Shown: one piece after another, positions 7,490 through 15,970 of the stretch
Layout: every line of letters starts with the position of its first letter
Numbering within the stretch: position 1 is the first letter of the stretch
Assembly (NCBI GenBank): GCA_030653545.1
Contig: JAURZE010000026.1
Location: 124,001-188,000, forward strand
Length of the DNA: 64,000 nucleotides
Reading direction: 5' to 3'
Source of the DNA: Nitrospira sp.
GTDB taxonomy: Bacteria > Nitrospirota > Nitrospiria > Nitrospirales > Nitrospiraceae
The notes under the pieces: model-generated
Seen by the model: the letters and a program-made list of their open reading frames with translations, nothing else
The model's database searches: none
What the model was told of the DNA's origin: nothing
Position numbers and translations under genes: made by a program

Positions 7490-8575
7490 ATGCGCATTGC
7501 CCCGTCCCTGCAGCTGACTGATCCCGAACGCCAGCAACTGGCGCAGTGGGCGCGGGGCCGACGGACCCCCGCACGGCTCGTGCTCCGCGCGAAGATTGCC
7601 TTGTTGGCCGCCGAGGGCCACACCAACCAACACATTGCCGCCGCCCTGGACACAAGTCGGCAAACCGTGGGCCTGTGGCGGCACCGTGTCGCGACCCAAC
7701 GCCTGCCCGGCCTCGCCCAGGATGCGCCCCGCGGCGGGCGGCCCCCCAAACCACGCCAGGCGCTCATCGCCCGCATTCTGAAGACCACGACCCAGACGAC
7801 ACCGCCCGGTGCCACCCACTGGTCGACCCGCACCTTGGCTCGGTATCTGGGGACGAATTCCGCCTTCGTGCAGCGGGTCTGGACCGCCCATGGCCTGCAG
7901 CCCCACCGGGTCCGGACCTTCAAACTCAGCCAGGATCCGCACTTCCAGGACAAGCTGGAGGATGTGGTGGGCCTGTATCTGCACCCGCCCGAGCATGCCG
8001 TGGTCCTCAGCGTGGATGAGAAAAGCCAGATCCAAGCGCTCGATCGCACCCAGCCCGGCTTACCCATGAAGAAGGGCCGGTGTGGGACGATGACCCACGA
8101 CTACAAGCGCCATGGCACCACCACGCTGTTTGCCGCCCTCAATGTCGCGGAGGGCTCCCTCCTCTCCACCTGTTTGCCGCGTCATCGGCACCAGGAATGG
8201 CTAACGTTCCTGCGTCTGATTGATCGCCAGGTCCCCCAGGGCAAGGCCCTGCATCTGATCGCCGACAACTATGCCACCCACAAACACCCCACGGTCCAAC
8301 GGTGGTTGACACGGCACCCGCGCATTCACATGCACTTCATCCCGACCAGCAGCTCATGGCTGAATCTCGTGGAACGCGTCTTTGGCGACCTGACGGCCAA
8401 ACAACTGCGGCGCGGCGTGTTCCGGAGCGTCCCGGAACTCATTGCGGCGATTGACGCCTACATGACCCACCGCAATACCCAGCCCACCCCCTTTGTGTGG
8501 ACCAAATCCGCGCAGGAAATCTTAGCGAAAGTGAATCGGGCCAAGAGCGCTCTGGATAAGACAAGAACAGCATGA
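7490..8575 (+). CDS. IS630-family DDE transposase
   Basis: 361 aa. The N-terminal helix-turn-helix region (HTNQHIAAALDTSRQTVGLW, then RHRVATQRLPGL) is followed by the DDE catalytic core. The first Asp lies in VLSVDEKSQIQALDRTQP, the second in LHLIADNYATHKHP, and the third acidic residue (Glu) in SSSWLNLVERVFGDL. All three residues are present and the frame is uninterrupted, so the protein should be active. It fills almost the whole insertion sequence and its stop lies inside the right terminal repeat. Codon use is very C/G-rich at third positions. It will move the element by cut-and-paste at TA dinucleotides. Confidence 0.95.
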   Translation: MRIAPSLQLTDPERQQLAQWARGRRTPARLVLRAKIALLAAEGHTNQHIAAALDTSRQTVGLWRHRVATQRLPGLAQDAPRGGRPPKPRQALIARILKTTTQTTPPGATHWSTRTLARYLGTNSAFVQRVWTAHGLQPHRVRTFKLSQDPHFQDKLEDVVGLYLHPPEHAVVLSVDEKSQIQALDRTQPGLPMKKGRCGTMTHDYKRHGTTTLFAALNVAEGSLLSTCLPRHRHQEWLTFLRLIDRQVPQGKALHLIADNYATHKHPTVQRWLTRHPRIHMHFIPTSSSWLNLVERVFGDLTAKQLRRGVFRSVPELIAAIDAYMTHRNTQPTPFVWTKSAQEILAKVNRAKSALDKTRTA

Positions 8576-8585
8576 ATCACTACAC
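8572..8585. repeat. Right terminal inverted repeat of the IS630 element
   Basis: ATGAATCACTACAC directly precedes the TA at 8586-8587. It includes the transposase stop codon. Confidence 0.9.
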
Positions 8586-8587
8586 TA

Positions 8588-8953
8588 GAAGACATTGAGG
8601 CCGATCAGGCCGATCCTTCTACAGCAACCATTGAGTTACTCGCAACCGCCCTTCGCATCCCACCCTCATGGCTATTCGATACACCCAAATCGTTCGATTG
8701 CCTGTTCAATGAGTCCGGCGACGACGAGCCACCGCCGCCCGAACGCACAGACCCCGTCACCGAACGTATTCTGACCGGCTCTCGCTTGGATCGATCGCTG
8801 TATGTCATGCTGACGGCGCTGATGCAGGCAGGCGACCCCAAACTGCTCCGTGCAGCGGAAATGAGCCTTCGCAGTCTCGTCAAACAATCACGCCAGGCCT
8901 CTGTTCCCTGGCAACAACGGCCCCCGGGTCATTTCGAGCCGCCCAGCGACTAG
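8588..8953 (+). pseudogene. 3' fragment of a gene, probably an XRE-type regulator, cut at the IS end
   Basis: An open frame begins at the IS right end with no start codon and continues for about 121 residues to TAG at 8951-8953. Its beginning, EDIEADQADPSTATIELLAT then ALRIPPSWLFDTP, looks like the end of an XRE/Cro helix-turn-helix, where PS-TIELLATAL follows the last helices. The rest (LDRSLYVMLTALMQAGDPKL, ending PPGHFEPPSD) is an unrecognised C-terminal region. The left IS flank does not contain the missing 5' part: the matching frame there has stops within about 45 bp. So the insertion was accompanied by a deletion, or the gene was already truncated. Family assignment is tentative. Confidence 0.55.
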
Positions 8954-8996
8954 TTACCGACATCGGCTGATATCTCTTACCCGGATCAATAGCCTG

Positions 8997-10190
8997 CTAG
9001 AAGATTTGCAGGATAAGGCATTTGAGATAGCGCGTCTCGGGCATGCTCGCCAGAATCGGATGATCGCCGCTCTGTCCCCGCTGCTCGATCAATCGGACTT
9101 CACGCTTGGCATCACGCGCAGCCAGACGTATGGCATCCCAAAACTGCAATTCAGAGATATGGTGAGAACAGGAACTCGTCACCAGAAAACCTTCCGGCTT
9201 CGTAAGTCTGATTCCAAGCAGATTGATATCTTTGTATCCGGTGAGTGCTTTCGGCACGGCCTGCTGACTCCTGGCGAACGCCGGAGGGTCAAGCATGACC
9301 ATATCGTAGCGCTTCCCGGTCTTGACCAAGGATCGAAGTTCGTCAAAGGCATCCCCGACGCGATACCGGCAGCGTGACTCGACATTATTCCGACGCGCAT
9401 GCTCCCGCGCAATCACCAGCGAGTCTTCGCTGATATCCAACCCCTCAACCGATGTGGCGCCGGCCAGCGCCGCATGAATCCCGAATGCACCCGTATGGCA
9501 AAAGGCCTCCAGCACTTCGGCGCCGTTGGCATACCGTGCCGCCGCCAACCGATTCTCGCGTTGATCGCAAAACCACCCGGTCTTTTGTCCGGACTCCATA
9601 TCCACACGAAAGATGGCCTGCCCTTCGGTAATCTCGACGGTCGTCGCTCCGTTTCCTTTCGCAAAGCCCCGCTCCAGCGGCAATCCCTCAAGCGTCCGGC
9701 TTTTCGGATCATTCCGGAGATAAATCGTCTTCAGGCCGGTCACCTCTGCAAGCAGCTCGGCCAGCATCGCTTTTCGACGGTCCATCCCGAACGCCAGCGT
9801 CTGCATGACGAGCGCCTGATCGTAGCGATCCACAATCAATCCCGGCAGACGGTCGCCTTCACCGTGGATAAGCCGGTACGCCGTCGAATTCGTCACGATC
9901 CGCTGTCGCAACCGCACCGCCTGACGCATCCGCTCAAGCCAGAACGACTCATCGATCGGAATGTCTTCAAACGTGAGAAAACGAACCCGGATTTTGGACT
10001 CCGGGTTGTAAAACCCTCGGCCGTAAAATCGTCCGGCAGGCGTGACCACATCGACCACGTCACCGGCAACCGGCTGGCCTTCGATCTTCGCCACATGGCC
10101 GGCATAGAGCCAGAGATGGCCGGGCCCTTCCCGGCCCATCTGATGGAGTAACGTCACGCGCGCAGTGGATGCTTCAGTTTGTATTATCAT
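8997..10190 (-). CDS. rlmI: Class I SAM-dependent rRNA methyltransferase (RlmI-like)
   Basis: 397 aa, the length of RlmI, which makes 23S rRNA m5C1962 in E. coli. The N-terminal PUA-like RNA-binding region (GHLWLYAGHVAKIEGQPVAGD) is followed by an EEHUD-like segment and a Rossmann methyltransferase domain. That domain contains VLEAFCHTGAFGIHAALAGA (SAM-binding motif I), MLDPPAFARSQ (motif IV) and SSCSHH (motif VI cysteine), the pattern of the YccW/RlmI group. It stands alone and is divergent from the decarboxylase gene to its right. The exact target nucleotide is inferred from the family. Confidence 0.88.
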   Translation of the reverse strand: MIIQTEASTARVTLLHQMGREGPGHLWLYAGHVAKIEGQPVAGDVVDVVTPAGRFYGRGFYNPESKIRVRFLTFEDIPIDESFWLERMRQAVRLRQRIVTNSTAYRLIHGEGDRLPGLIVDRYDQALVMQTLAFGMDRRKAMLAELLAEVTGLKTIYLRNDPKSRTLEGLPLERGFAKGNGATTVEITEGQAIFRVDMESGQKTGWFCDQRENRLAAARYANGAEVLEAFCHTGAFGIHAALAGATSVEGLDISEDSLVIAREHARRNNVESRCRYRVGDAFDELRSLVKTGKRYDMVMLDPPAFARSQQAVPKALTGYKDINLLGIRLTKPEGFLVTSSCSHHISELQFWDAIRLAARDAKREVRLIEQRGQSGDHPILASMPETRYLKCLILQIF

Positions 10191-10336
10191 GCGTCACTTA
10201 TCCAACCTGGCGCCATCAAAGGTCAAGAGGATTCCCAGCCGTGCACATCCGAGCCAAGGGAACGCTTGACGCTGCCCGGTCAGTATGGTGAGCTATAAGT
10301 AGTAACTCGCTTGCACTTGTTTTCCGGAGGATACAG

Positions 10337-11992
10337 ATGACGCAACCGGCGACGATCGGAACGGCCGTCCTAGCCCGGCTTCATAGGCTGGGAGTCCGGC
10401 ATATCTTCGGGATTCCCGGTGACTATGTCCTGTCGCTCTATCAATTGATCGAGGCCTCTCCGATTACACACATCGCGACGACGCGGGAAGACTGTGCGGG
10501 CTTTGCGGCAGATGCCTATGCCCGCATCAACGGCATCGGCGCCGCCTGCGTCACCTATTGTGTCGGCGGGCTCAACACCGTCAACGCGATCGCCTGCGCC
10601 TACGCAGAACGCTCTCCCGTCGTCCTGCTCACGGGATCGCCGGGACTCTCCGAACGCACGCGCACACCCTACATGCACCACATGGTCAGAGACTTCTCCA
10701 CCCAACGGGAAGTCTTCGAACACATGACCGTCGCCGCCATCACGCTCGACGATCCCCTCACTGCCGAGCGAGAAATGGATCGGGCCTTCGCCGCGCTGCT
10801 CCGGTATCGTCGCCCCATCTACATTGAAATCCCGCGCGACATGGTGCATACGCCTCTGAGAAGCACCGGCAAACCGATCTGCATTGAAGACGAGCCCAGC
10901 GACCCGGCGGCACTGGCCGAAGCCATCGGCGAAGTCCGCGCGATGTTGTCGGCTGCTCAACGCCCAGCGATATTAGTCGGAGCCGAAGTCGGACGATTCG
11001 GCCTGCATGACGATCTCGCACGGCTGGTCGAACGGCTGAACATTCCCATTGCGTCCACCCTGCTGGGAAAATCCGTGATTCGAGAAGACCACCCGCTGTA
11101 TGTCGGTGTGTACGGAGGGCTGATCGGACGGGATGAGGTCCAGCGGTTCATCAATGAGTCCGATTGTCTCCTAATTCTCGGATCGATTCTCTCCGATGTC
11201 GAAGATGTGGATGCCCACTCCCCGCTCATGACCGAAGGCCGGACCATCCACGCCACCGCCGACCGTGTCGCCATCAAACATCATCGGTATGAGGCCATCC
11301 GGTTCCAAGACTTTGTGCAGGTGCTCGGCGACGCTCCGCTCCCCAGCTTCCCGTCACGTCCTCTGCCGGTCCAGTCGATCCCCGTCAGCCCACCGTTGGA
11401 TCCCAAGGGGCCGATCACGCTGCGCGGACTATTCAGCCATCTGGACACAGTTCTGAACGATCAGACCCTGGTGATCGCCGATGTCGGAGAATCGCTTTTC
11501 GCCGCCGCCGACCTGCACGTCCATCGACGCTTCGAATTCCTCTCTCCCGCCTACTACACTTCCATGGGTTTCGCGATTCCTGCCGCGCTCGGCGCCTCTT
11601 GCGCCGACCCGAGCCTCCGCCCGATCGTGCTCGTCGGGGACGGGGCGTTTCAGATGACCGGAACGGAACTGTCCAGCTGCGTGCGCTACGGACAGGCCCC
11701 CATCGTGATCATTCTCAACAACCACGGCTACTCCACCGAACGAGAAATCCTCGAAGGCCCGTTCAACGATATTCACGAATGGCAGTACGAACGCATCTGC
11801 GATCTGGTAGGTGGAGGTGTGGGCTCCCGCGTCACAACCCAACAGGACTTTGAACAGCGCGTCGCCGCCGCGCTGGCCGCCCCTGCACAGATACACGTGC
11901 TCAACGTGCTGCTGGATCCGGCCGATCGCTCCCCCGGCATGGTCCGTCTGGCACGTCGCCTTGGCAAAAAACTTTCAACGGATAAGCCCTAG
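10337..11992 (+). CDS. Thiamine-diphosphate-dependent 2-oxo-acid decarboxylase (pyruvate/indolepyruvate decarboxylase type)
   Basis: 551 aa, with the three-domain PDC layout. The N-terminal PYR domain has FGIPGDYVLSLYQLIE and the catalytic Glu in ATTREDCAGFAADAYAR, then CVGGLNTVNAIACAYAERSP. A central domain follows, and the C-terminal PP domain carries the ThDP motif GDGAFQMTGTELSSCVRYGQ through NNHGYSTEREI. The HH dyad of PDCs is seen as TPYMHHMVRDF. GGAGG lies about 8 nt before the ATG. Expected chemistry is non-oxidative decarboxylation of pyruvate, indolepyruvate or a branched 2-oxo acid to the aldehyde; the substrate cannot be decided from sequence. It is a single gene, divergent from rlmI. 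Confidence 0.88.
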   Translation: MTQPATIGTAVLARLHRLGVRHIFGIPGDYVLSLYQLIEASPITHIATTREDCAGFAADAYARINGIGAACVTYCVGGLNTVNAIACAYAERSPVVLLTGSPGLSERTRTPYMHHMVRDFSTQREVFEHMTVAAITLDDPLTAEREMDRAFAALLRYRRPIYIEIPRDMVHTPLRSTGKPICIEDEPSDPAALAEAIGEVRAMLSAAQRPAILVGAEVGRFGLHDDLARLVERLNIPIASTLLGKSVIREDHPLYVGVYGGLIGRDEVQRFINESDCLLILGSILSDVEDVDAHSPLMTEGRTIHATADRVAIKHHRYEAIRFQDFVQVLGDAPLPSFPSRPLPVQSIPVSPPLDPKGPITLRGLFSHLDTVLNDQTLVIADVGESLFAAADLHVHRRFEFLSPAYYTSMGFAIPAALGASCADPSLRPIVLVGDGAFQMTGTELSSCVRYGQAPIVIILNNHGYSTEREILEGPFNDIHEWQYERICDLVGGGVGSRVTTQQDFEQRVAAALAAPAQIHVLNVLLDPADRSPGMVRLARRLGKKLSTDKP

Positions 11993-12119
11993 AACTTCGA
12001 GGGTACCAGGGCGATTGAGCCGGCACGGCGCTCGTTCGGCACCAATTTTTTCCGCCGACACACCGCTCCCGGCTTGAATGGCCCGGCCACGGGGAGGATA
12101 ATTCACAGCACGGACACGC

Positions 12120-13241
12120 ATGAAATATACACCTCCACAATGGGCTATTTCATCGGGCGTGGCTGCACTGACGGTCGGACTCTTGGTCATCGACCTCCAC
12201 ACACCGCTCGGCGTGGCCAATCATATCCTCTATCTCGGCCCGGTACTTCTGTCGCTGCTTTCTTCACAACGGTGGTATCCATATATGATCGCCGGCACCG
12301 TCACGGCCTTGATCATCGTCGCAGGGCTCCTGAGCGAGAACCCGCATGACGTTCCGTTGTGGGTACCTATTTCCAATCGGGCGTTCAGTATCTGGGCCAT
12401 GTGGGTGCCCGTCTGGCACTTTGCCCAGCGCCGCAAGCACGAACTCCTCCTCCAACAGATGAACGCTGAGCTGGAAGAACGGGTACAGGATCGCACCCAG
12501 CAACTCGCCAGGGTCAACGAGGCGCTGGTCGCCGAGATCACGGAACGTATGCGCACCGAGCATTCCCTCGAATTCAGCCGACTCGAATTAAAACGGCTGG
12601 CATCACAGCTGATTCAGGTCCAGGAGGATGAACGACGAAGAATTTCACGCGATCTCCACGATGATATCAACCAGCGGCTCGCGCTCCTGTCCATCGAACT
12701 GGAGGGAATTCAGCGGCAGCTGCCGGCGCTCACGCAGCCGCTCGCCCAGGCCATCCGATCGATTTCGGACCGCGTGGCCGAGCTCTCCGAAGATGTGCGC
12801 CATCTCGCCTATCACTACCACCCCTCGATCCTCGACGACCTCGGCCTCTCCATCGCCCTGCAGCGACTGGTGGAGGATATCGGTTCCCGCAACCATCTTG
12901 AGACCCATATCACCTGCCACGATTTGCCGAAATCGCTTTCGCAGGACGTGGCAACGTGCCTGTATCGCATCGCGCAGGAAAGCTTGAACAATGTCGTCCG
13001 CCACGCGAAGGCGACGCGGGTCGACGTTGCCTTGACTCAGTCCCGCATGGGACTGCTCTTCACGATCGCCGATAACGGCGTTGGATTCCCCCAGAATCTT
13101 CGGCGACCTGAAGCAGGAGGTCTCGGTTTATTGAGCATGAAGGAGCGGGTGGCCCTGATCGGAGGCACGTTGACGATCGACACCGTCATCGGCAGCGGCA
13201 CAACGCTTCACGCCAGCATTCCCTTGATGGAGGAGATGTGA
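12120..13241 (+). CDS. Membrane-bound sensor histidine kinase (HisKA_3 family)
   Basis: 373 aa. The N-terminal 100 residues hold about four hydrophobic segments (such as VGLLVIDLHT, LYLGPVLLSLL, MIAGTVTALIIVAGLL, FSIWAMWVPVW). A coiled coil (about 105-160) and a HisKA_3 domain follow, with phosphoacceptor His180 in RRISRDLHDDINQRLALLSI. The HATPase_c domain shows ESLNNVVRHAKATR, DNGVGFPQNL and GGLGLLSMKERV. There is no extracytoplasmic loop of useful size, so sensing is likely within the membrane. Its last codons overlap the following response regulator (GTGA), making a clear cognate pair. Confidence 0.92.
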   Translation: MKYTPPQWAISSGVAALTVGLLVIDLHTPLGVANHILYLGPVLLSLLSSQRWYPYMIAGTVTALIIVAGLLSENPHDVPLWVPISNRAFSIWAMWVPVWHFAQRRKHELLLQQMNAELEERVQDRTQQLARVNEALVAEITERMRTEHSLEFSRLELKRLASQLIQVQEDERRRISRDLHDDINQRLALLSIELEGIQRQLPALTQPLAQAIRSISDRVAELSEDVRHLAYHYHPSILDDLGLSIALQRLVEDIGSRNHLETHITCHDLPKSLSQDVATCLYRIAQESLNNVVRHAKATRVDVALTQSRMGLLFTIADNGVGFPQNLRRPEAGGLGLLSMKERVALIGGTLTIDTVIGSGTTLHASIPLMEEM

Positions 13242-13879
13242 CAAAACCCCGAGTGCTTCTTGCTGACGACCACACATTAGTCCTGGACGGCTACCGCAAA
13301 TTACTGGAGGGATCCTGCGACATCGTCGGGGCCGCAGAAGACGGCCGCACGCTGCTGAAGATGGCCCACCAATTCCAGCCAGACATTGTGACCCTCGATA
13401 TTTCCATGCCCCATCTGAACGGCATCGACGCCGCCCGCAAACTCCACAAGGATTTGCCGGACACCAGAATCATCTTCGTCACCATGCATGCCGACCAGGC
13501 GTATGTGAACGAAGCCTTTAAGGCCGGCGCCAAAGGCTACCTCCTCAAACGCTCGGCCGGATCGGAACTCGTCCAGGCTATTCACGCCGTCATGAGCGGA
13601 CATAACTACATTACCCCACTGATAGCAAAGGGATTAGTGCAGTCTGTTGTGACCGGACGAACGCCGTCTACCAAGCGCGGCGATGCATTGACGCCGCGCC
13701 AGCGCGAAGTGTTGCAACTAGTCGCGGAAGGGAACACCGTGAAAGAAATTGCGACCGCCCTCGACATCTCTCCTAAAACCGTCGAGTTTCACAAGACACA
13801 CTTAATGGATCAGCTGGATCTCCACACCACGGCCGAGCTCACCCGGTATGCCCTGACCCACGGGCTCATTTCATCGTAA
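13238..13879 (+). CDS. NarL/FixJ-family response regulator
   Basis: 213 aa, GTG start overlapping the kinase stop. The receiver is complete: DDH near residue 10, Asp in VTLDISMPHLNG, Thr in FVTMHAD and Lys in YLLKRSAG. The LuxR/GerE HTH at the C-terminus reads LTPRQREVLQLVAEGNTVKE then IATALDISPKTVEFHKTHLM. It should bind DNA as a dimer after phosphorylation by the upstream kinase. The neighbours downstream (stand-alone receivers, zinc ribbons, then metal efflux genes) are possible targets, but no operator is recognisable. Confidence 0.93.
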   Translation: MTKPRVLLADDHTLVLDGYRKLLEGSCDIVGAAEDGRTLLKMAHQFQPDIVTLDISMPHLNGIDAARKLHKDLPDTRIIFVTMHADQAYVNEAFKAGAKGYLLKRSAGSELVQAIHAVMSGHNYITPLIAKGLVQSVVTGRTPSTKRGDALTPRQREVLQLVAEGNTVKEIATALDISPKTVEFHKTHLMDQLDLHTTAELTRYALTHGLISS

Positions 13880-13897
13880 CTCCCGTTCTGCCGCTAC

Positions 13898-13916
13898 TCC
13901 CGGGCTTTCGCCGGGA
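13898..13916. terminator. GC-rich hairpin after the response regulator
   Basis: TCCCGG-GCTTTCG-CCGGGA, stem of 6 bp, followed by AAAACCC. It lies 19 nt after the stop at 13879. A T-tract exists only on the complementary strand, so it is at best a weak terminator for the plus strand. Confidence 0.4.
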
Positions 13917-14053
13917 AAACCCAGGGATTTCCCCAGCCCTACCTGGGGACCTGTCTAGTACTGTCTCACCTCTCCAGGGCTTAGACTCCCACCTACGGAG
14001 CGTAGCCAATCGGGCACGTGCGTTCCGCACCATCATCTCCATGGAGGTGCGCC

Positions 14054-14500
14054 ATGAAACGGACTCGAATCCTGCTGGCGGACGATCACCCGCAAATCCG
14101 AGAACTCCTCCGCGTCATTCTGGAACCGGAATTTAGAGTCGTCGGCGCAGCGGAGGATGGCGAAACACTCTTGCAATATGCCCAGAGCCTGCAACCGGAT
14201 GTGATCATCTCCGACATCAACATGCCGAAAGTAGACGGCCTCCAAGCCGCGCGGCTCCTGAAAGATATCGCCCCCCACTCACGGGTCATCTTTCTGACCG
14301 CCCACGCCGAATCTTCTTATGTGGACGCCGCCTTTGCCGCGGGGGCAGTCGGCTATCTCATTAAAGGCGCAACCACGGACTTGGTCGGCTCGTTACGGTC
14401 CTTGATCGACAGCGTTCGCGCACAGAATATCGCACCGTCCATCCCCCCGAGGCCGGCAAGACCATCAGCCCCGGCGACGGGAGTACGACCGGCCCACTAG
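14054..14500 (+). CDS. Stand-alone receiver (NarL-like, no DNA-binding domain)
   Basis: About 148 aa from the ATG at 14054, which has GGAGGT 5 nt upstream; an earlier in-frame start at 14018 lacks a ribosome site. The receiver is complete (LLADDHPQIREL; Asp in ISDINMPKVDG; Thr in LTAHAES; Lys in YLIKGATT) and is closely similar in wording to the receiver of the regulator at 13238. The HTH is replaced by a short Pro/Ala-rich tail (PSIPPRPARPSAPATG). It may be a truncated paralogue that competes for phosphate or acts through protein contacts. No kinase is adjacent except the one at 12120. Confidence 0.88.
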   Translation: MKRTRILLADDHPQIRELLRVILEPEFRVVGAAEDGETLLQYAQSLQPDVIISDINMPKVDGLQAARLLKDIAPHSRVIFLTAHAESSYVDAAFAAGAVGYLIKGATTDLVGSLRSLIDSVRAQNIAPSIPPRPARPSAPATGVRPAH

Positions 14501-14551
14501 GTTGGGTTGGAACACGGCCAGATTGATCGGATCACTTGAGAGGGAACCGCA

Positions 14552-14836
14552 ATGGCTATGCGAATGACACTCTGCGGATTTTGTCGACGTCTCACCGGCG
14601 AAAAGGTCGAGGCAAGTCCAGCCAACGGCGAGCAGGAGGCAGGGCCATCGAAGGACGCTCCGCCCCTCCCGGAGAACGTCAAGATCGAAGAGGCCTATTG
14701 CCGTGACTGCGAGCGGTTCTACGACCAACTCCTCACGTTCGGTCGAGGATACCTCCCCTCTGTTGACGGGGATCAGCCGGAGCCTCCGGCCCGTGCGATC
14801 CCGCAGCCGGCAATGACAACAGGATTTCGGGCATAG
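14552..14836 (+). CDS. Small double-CxxC (zinc-ribbon-like) protein
   Basis: 94 aa. Two CxxC knuckles, CGFC near residue 8 and CRDC near residue 51, suggest a zinc ribbon or rubredoxin-like metal site. The rest is charged and Pro-rich with no membrane segment. A GAGAGGGA stretch lies about 6 nt upstream of the ATG. It is 13 bp from the next gene, which also has two CxxC motifs, so they look like a co-transcribed pair within the receiver cluster. I know no named family. The function could be metal-dependent regulation or protein-protein contact. Confidence 0.65.
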   Translation: MAMRMTLCGFCRRLTGEKVEASPANGEQEAGPSKDAPPLPENVKIEEAYCRDCERFYDQLLTFGRGYLPSVDGDQPEPPARAIPQPAMTTGFRA

Positions 14837-14849
14837 AGGACTCATCCGT

Positions 14850-15158
14850 ATGGCCACGTCCGCACAGAAAAATGGATTCGACATGGAGACGCACGCCGGC
14901 CGCACATGCGCCCGCTGTCAGGGTCCGACCGTTTCAGAAGTATTTGTCGATTGGACATCCGGAGGGGGACATCTGTCGTTTCCCGGACAACGGTGTCTGC
15001 TCTGCGGGGACATCACCGATTCGCTCATCCTCTCCCATCGTGCCACCCGCCCCAGGCCAGGTGCCTGCAAAGCACGACCCCCGCGGGGACAGTCCCTCGG
15101 GGCGGTATCGATCGGAGCAGAACGCCTGCGCCACTCCAACGGGGACCATCCGCAATGA
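14850..15158 (+). CDS. Small double-CxxC protein, second of a pair
   Basis: 102 aa. CARC near residue 20 and CLLC near residue 50 form a plausible zinc ribbon (RTCARCQGPTVSEVFVDW, then FPGQRCLLCGD). The C-terminal 40 residues are Arg/Pro-rich and probably disordered. Its stop overlaps the start of the next receiver gene (ATGA), which supports it as a real, translationally coupled gene. No family is recognised. Confidence 0.62.
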   Translation: MATSAQKNGFDMETHAGRTCARCQGPTVSEVFVDWTSGGGHLSFPGQRCLLCGDITDSLILSHRATRPRPGACKARPPRGQSLGAVSIGAERLRHSNGDHPQ

Positions 15159-15610
15159 GACTGGCCTCCTTGAACCGGCACGACATGATGACAAAACAGG
15201 AACCCCATTTGTCGACAGAATCATCGGTGCGGCGGCGCATCCTCGTCATCGATCATGATGATGACGTCCGCCTGGCTGTCTGCAGCCAGTTGGCCCAGTG
15301 GGGATTCGAGGCTGAGGGGGAAGACAACGGCGTATCGGGACTCGCACGTCTCGCTCAAACAGCTCCCGCCTCGGCGTTCGCAGGCATGCTGCTCGAAATG
15401 GATATGCCGGTCCTCGGCGGCATGGCCGTCCTCCAGGAAATGAAGGACCGCCATCCAACCGTCCCGGTCATTGTCATGGCGCGCACGCCCCACATCGACA
15501 AGCTTCGAAGCGCGGTCAGGATGTGGGCGCAAGAATACCTCGTGAAACCCTTTGACCCGGAGCTTTTGAAGCTGAAATGCGCCTCGGTGTTCTCCAGACC
15601 GCCGCACTGA
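15155..15610 (+). CDS. Degenerate receiver protein with Glu at the phosphorylation site
   Basis: 151 aa from the ATG at 15155, which overlaps the previous stop; the frame is open further upstream only as a shadow of the neighbour. It is a CheY-like fold with the acidic pocket (VIDHDDDVR) and C-terminal Lys (YLVKPFDPELL). The phosphoacceptor Asp is replaced by Glu81 in GMLLEMDMPVLGG (codon GAA at 15395-15397), and the usual Thr/Ser of the VMTA position is Ala (VIVMARTP). Asp-to-Glu often mimics the phosphorylated state. It is thus probably an unphosphorylatable, constitutively shaped adaptor rather than a switch. It has no output domain. Confidence 0.85.
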   Translation: MRLASLNRHDMMTKQEPHLSTESSVRRRILVIDHDDDVRLAVCSQLAQWGFEAEGEDNGVSGLARLAQTAPASAFAGMLLEMDMPVLGGMAVLQEMKDRHPTVPVIVMARTPHIDKLRSAVRMWAQEYLVKPFDPELLKLKCASVFSRPPH

Positions 15611-15970
15611 ACGCAAAATGAATGGCAGACCGTCTCCAGCACAGTCAGACCAATGGGTGACCGAAGACCAACGGCCAATCACGTGGCATCGACTCATAGC
15701 GGTGCCTCCTGAACGGGATTCGTCGAAAGCAATCGGGCTCCCCTTGGTCTGGCTCTGGATGCGACACAATGCCACGTACTAACCCCAAAGGAACAGTCAC
15801 CGTGTTAGTCGACCCAGATCCCCCTGAGTAGACCGCCACCGAGAGCTCAGACACCGGCCGGAATCGACGGAACGATCGCCCAAGCCAGTCCTGACACTGT
15901 TCACGAAACATCCACAGCCTCTGGGAAGCCAGGCTCGATTGCCCTGCTGTGGGTACCAGGAAGATTACAC
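15611..15970. other. Intergenic region, no gene seen
   Basis: 360 bp between two receiver genes. Open frames here (such as 15645-15911 on the minus strand) give compositionally random, Arg-rich proteins with no start signal. I see no strong hairpin or repeat. It presumably carries the promoter of the gene at 15971. Confidence 0.5.

Larger units (their letters stand above)
7417..8585 (+). mobile_element. IS630-family insertion sequence, apparently intact
   Basis: The 1169-bp element has terminal inverted repeats GTGTAGTGATACAT (7417-7430) and ATGAATCACTACAC (8572-8585), differing at one position. It is flanked by TA on both sides (7415-7416, 8586-8587), the target duplication typical of IS630/Tc1. 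It carries one full-length transposase gene. The intact ends and open frame suggest recent insertion. It sits between the LuxR-type gene and a truncated gene that begins right at its right end. Confidence 0.92.

Noticed and set aside
7414-8067. Minus-strand frame inside the IS element
   Set aside because: Shadow of the GC-rich transposase gene; no start signal and no recognisable domain.
15645-15911. 88-aa minus-strand frame in the gap between receivers
   Set aside because: Arg/Pro-rich random composition, no ribosome site and no neighbours that would support it.
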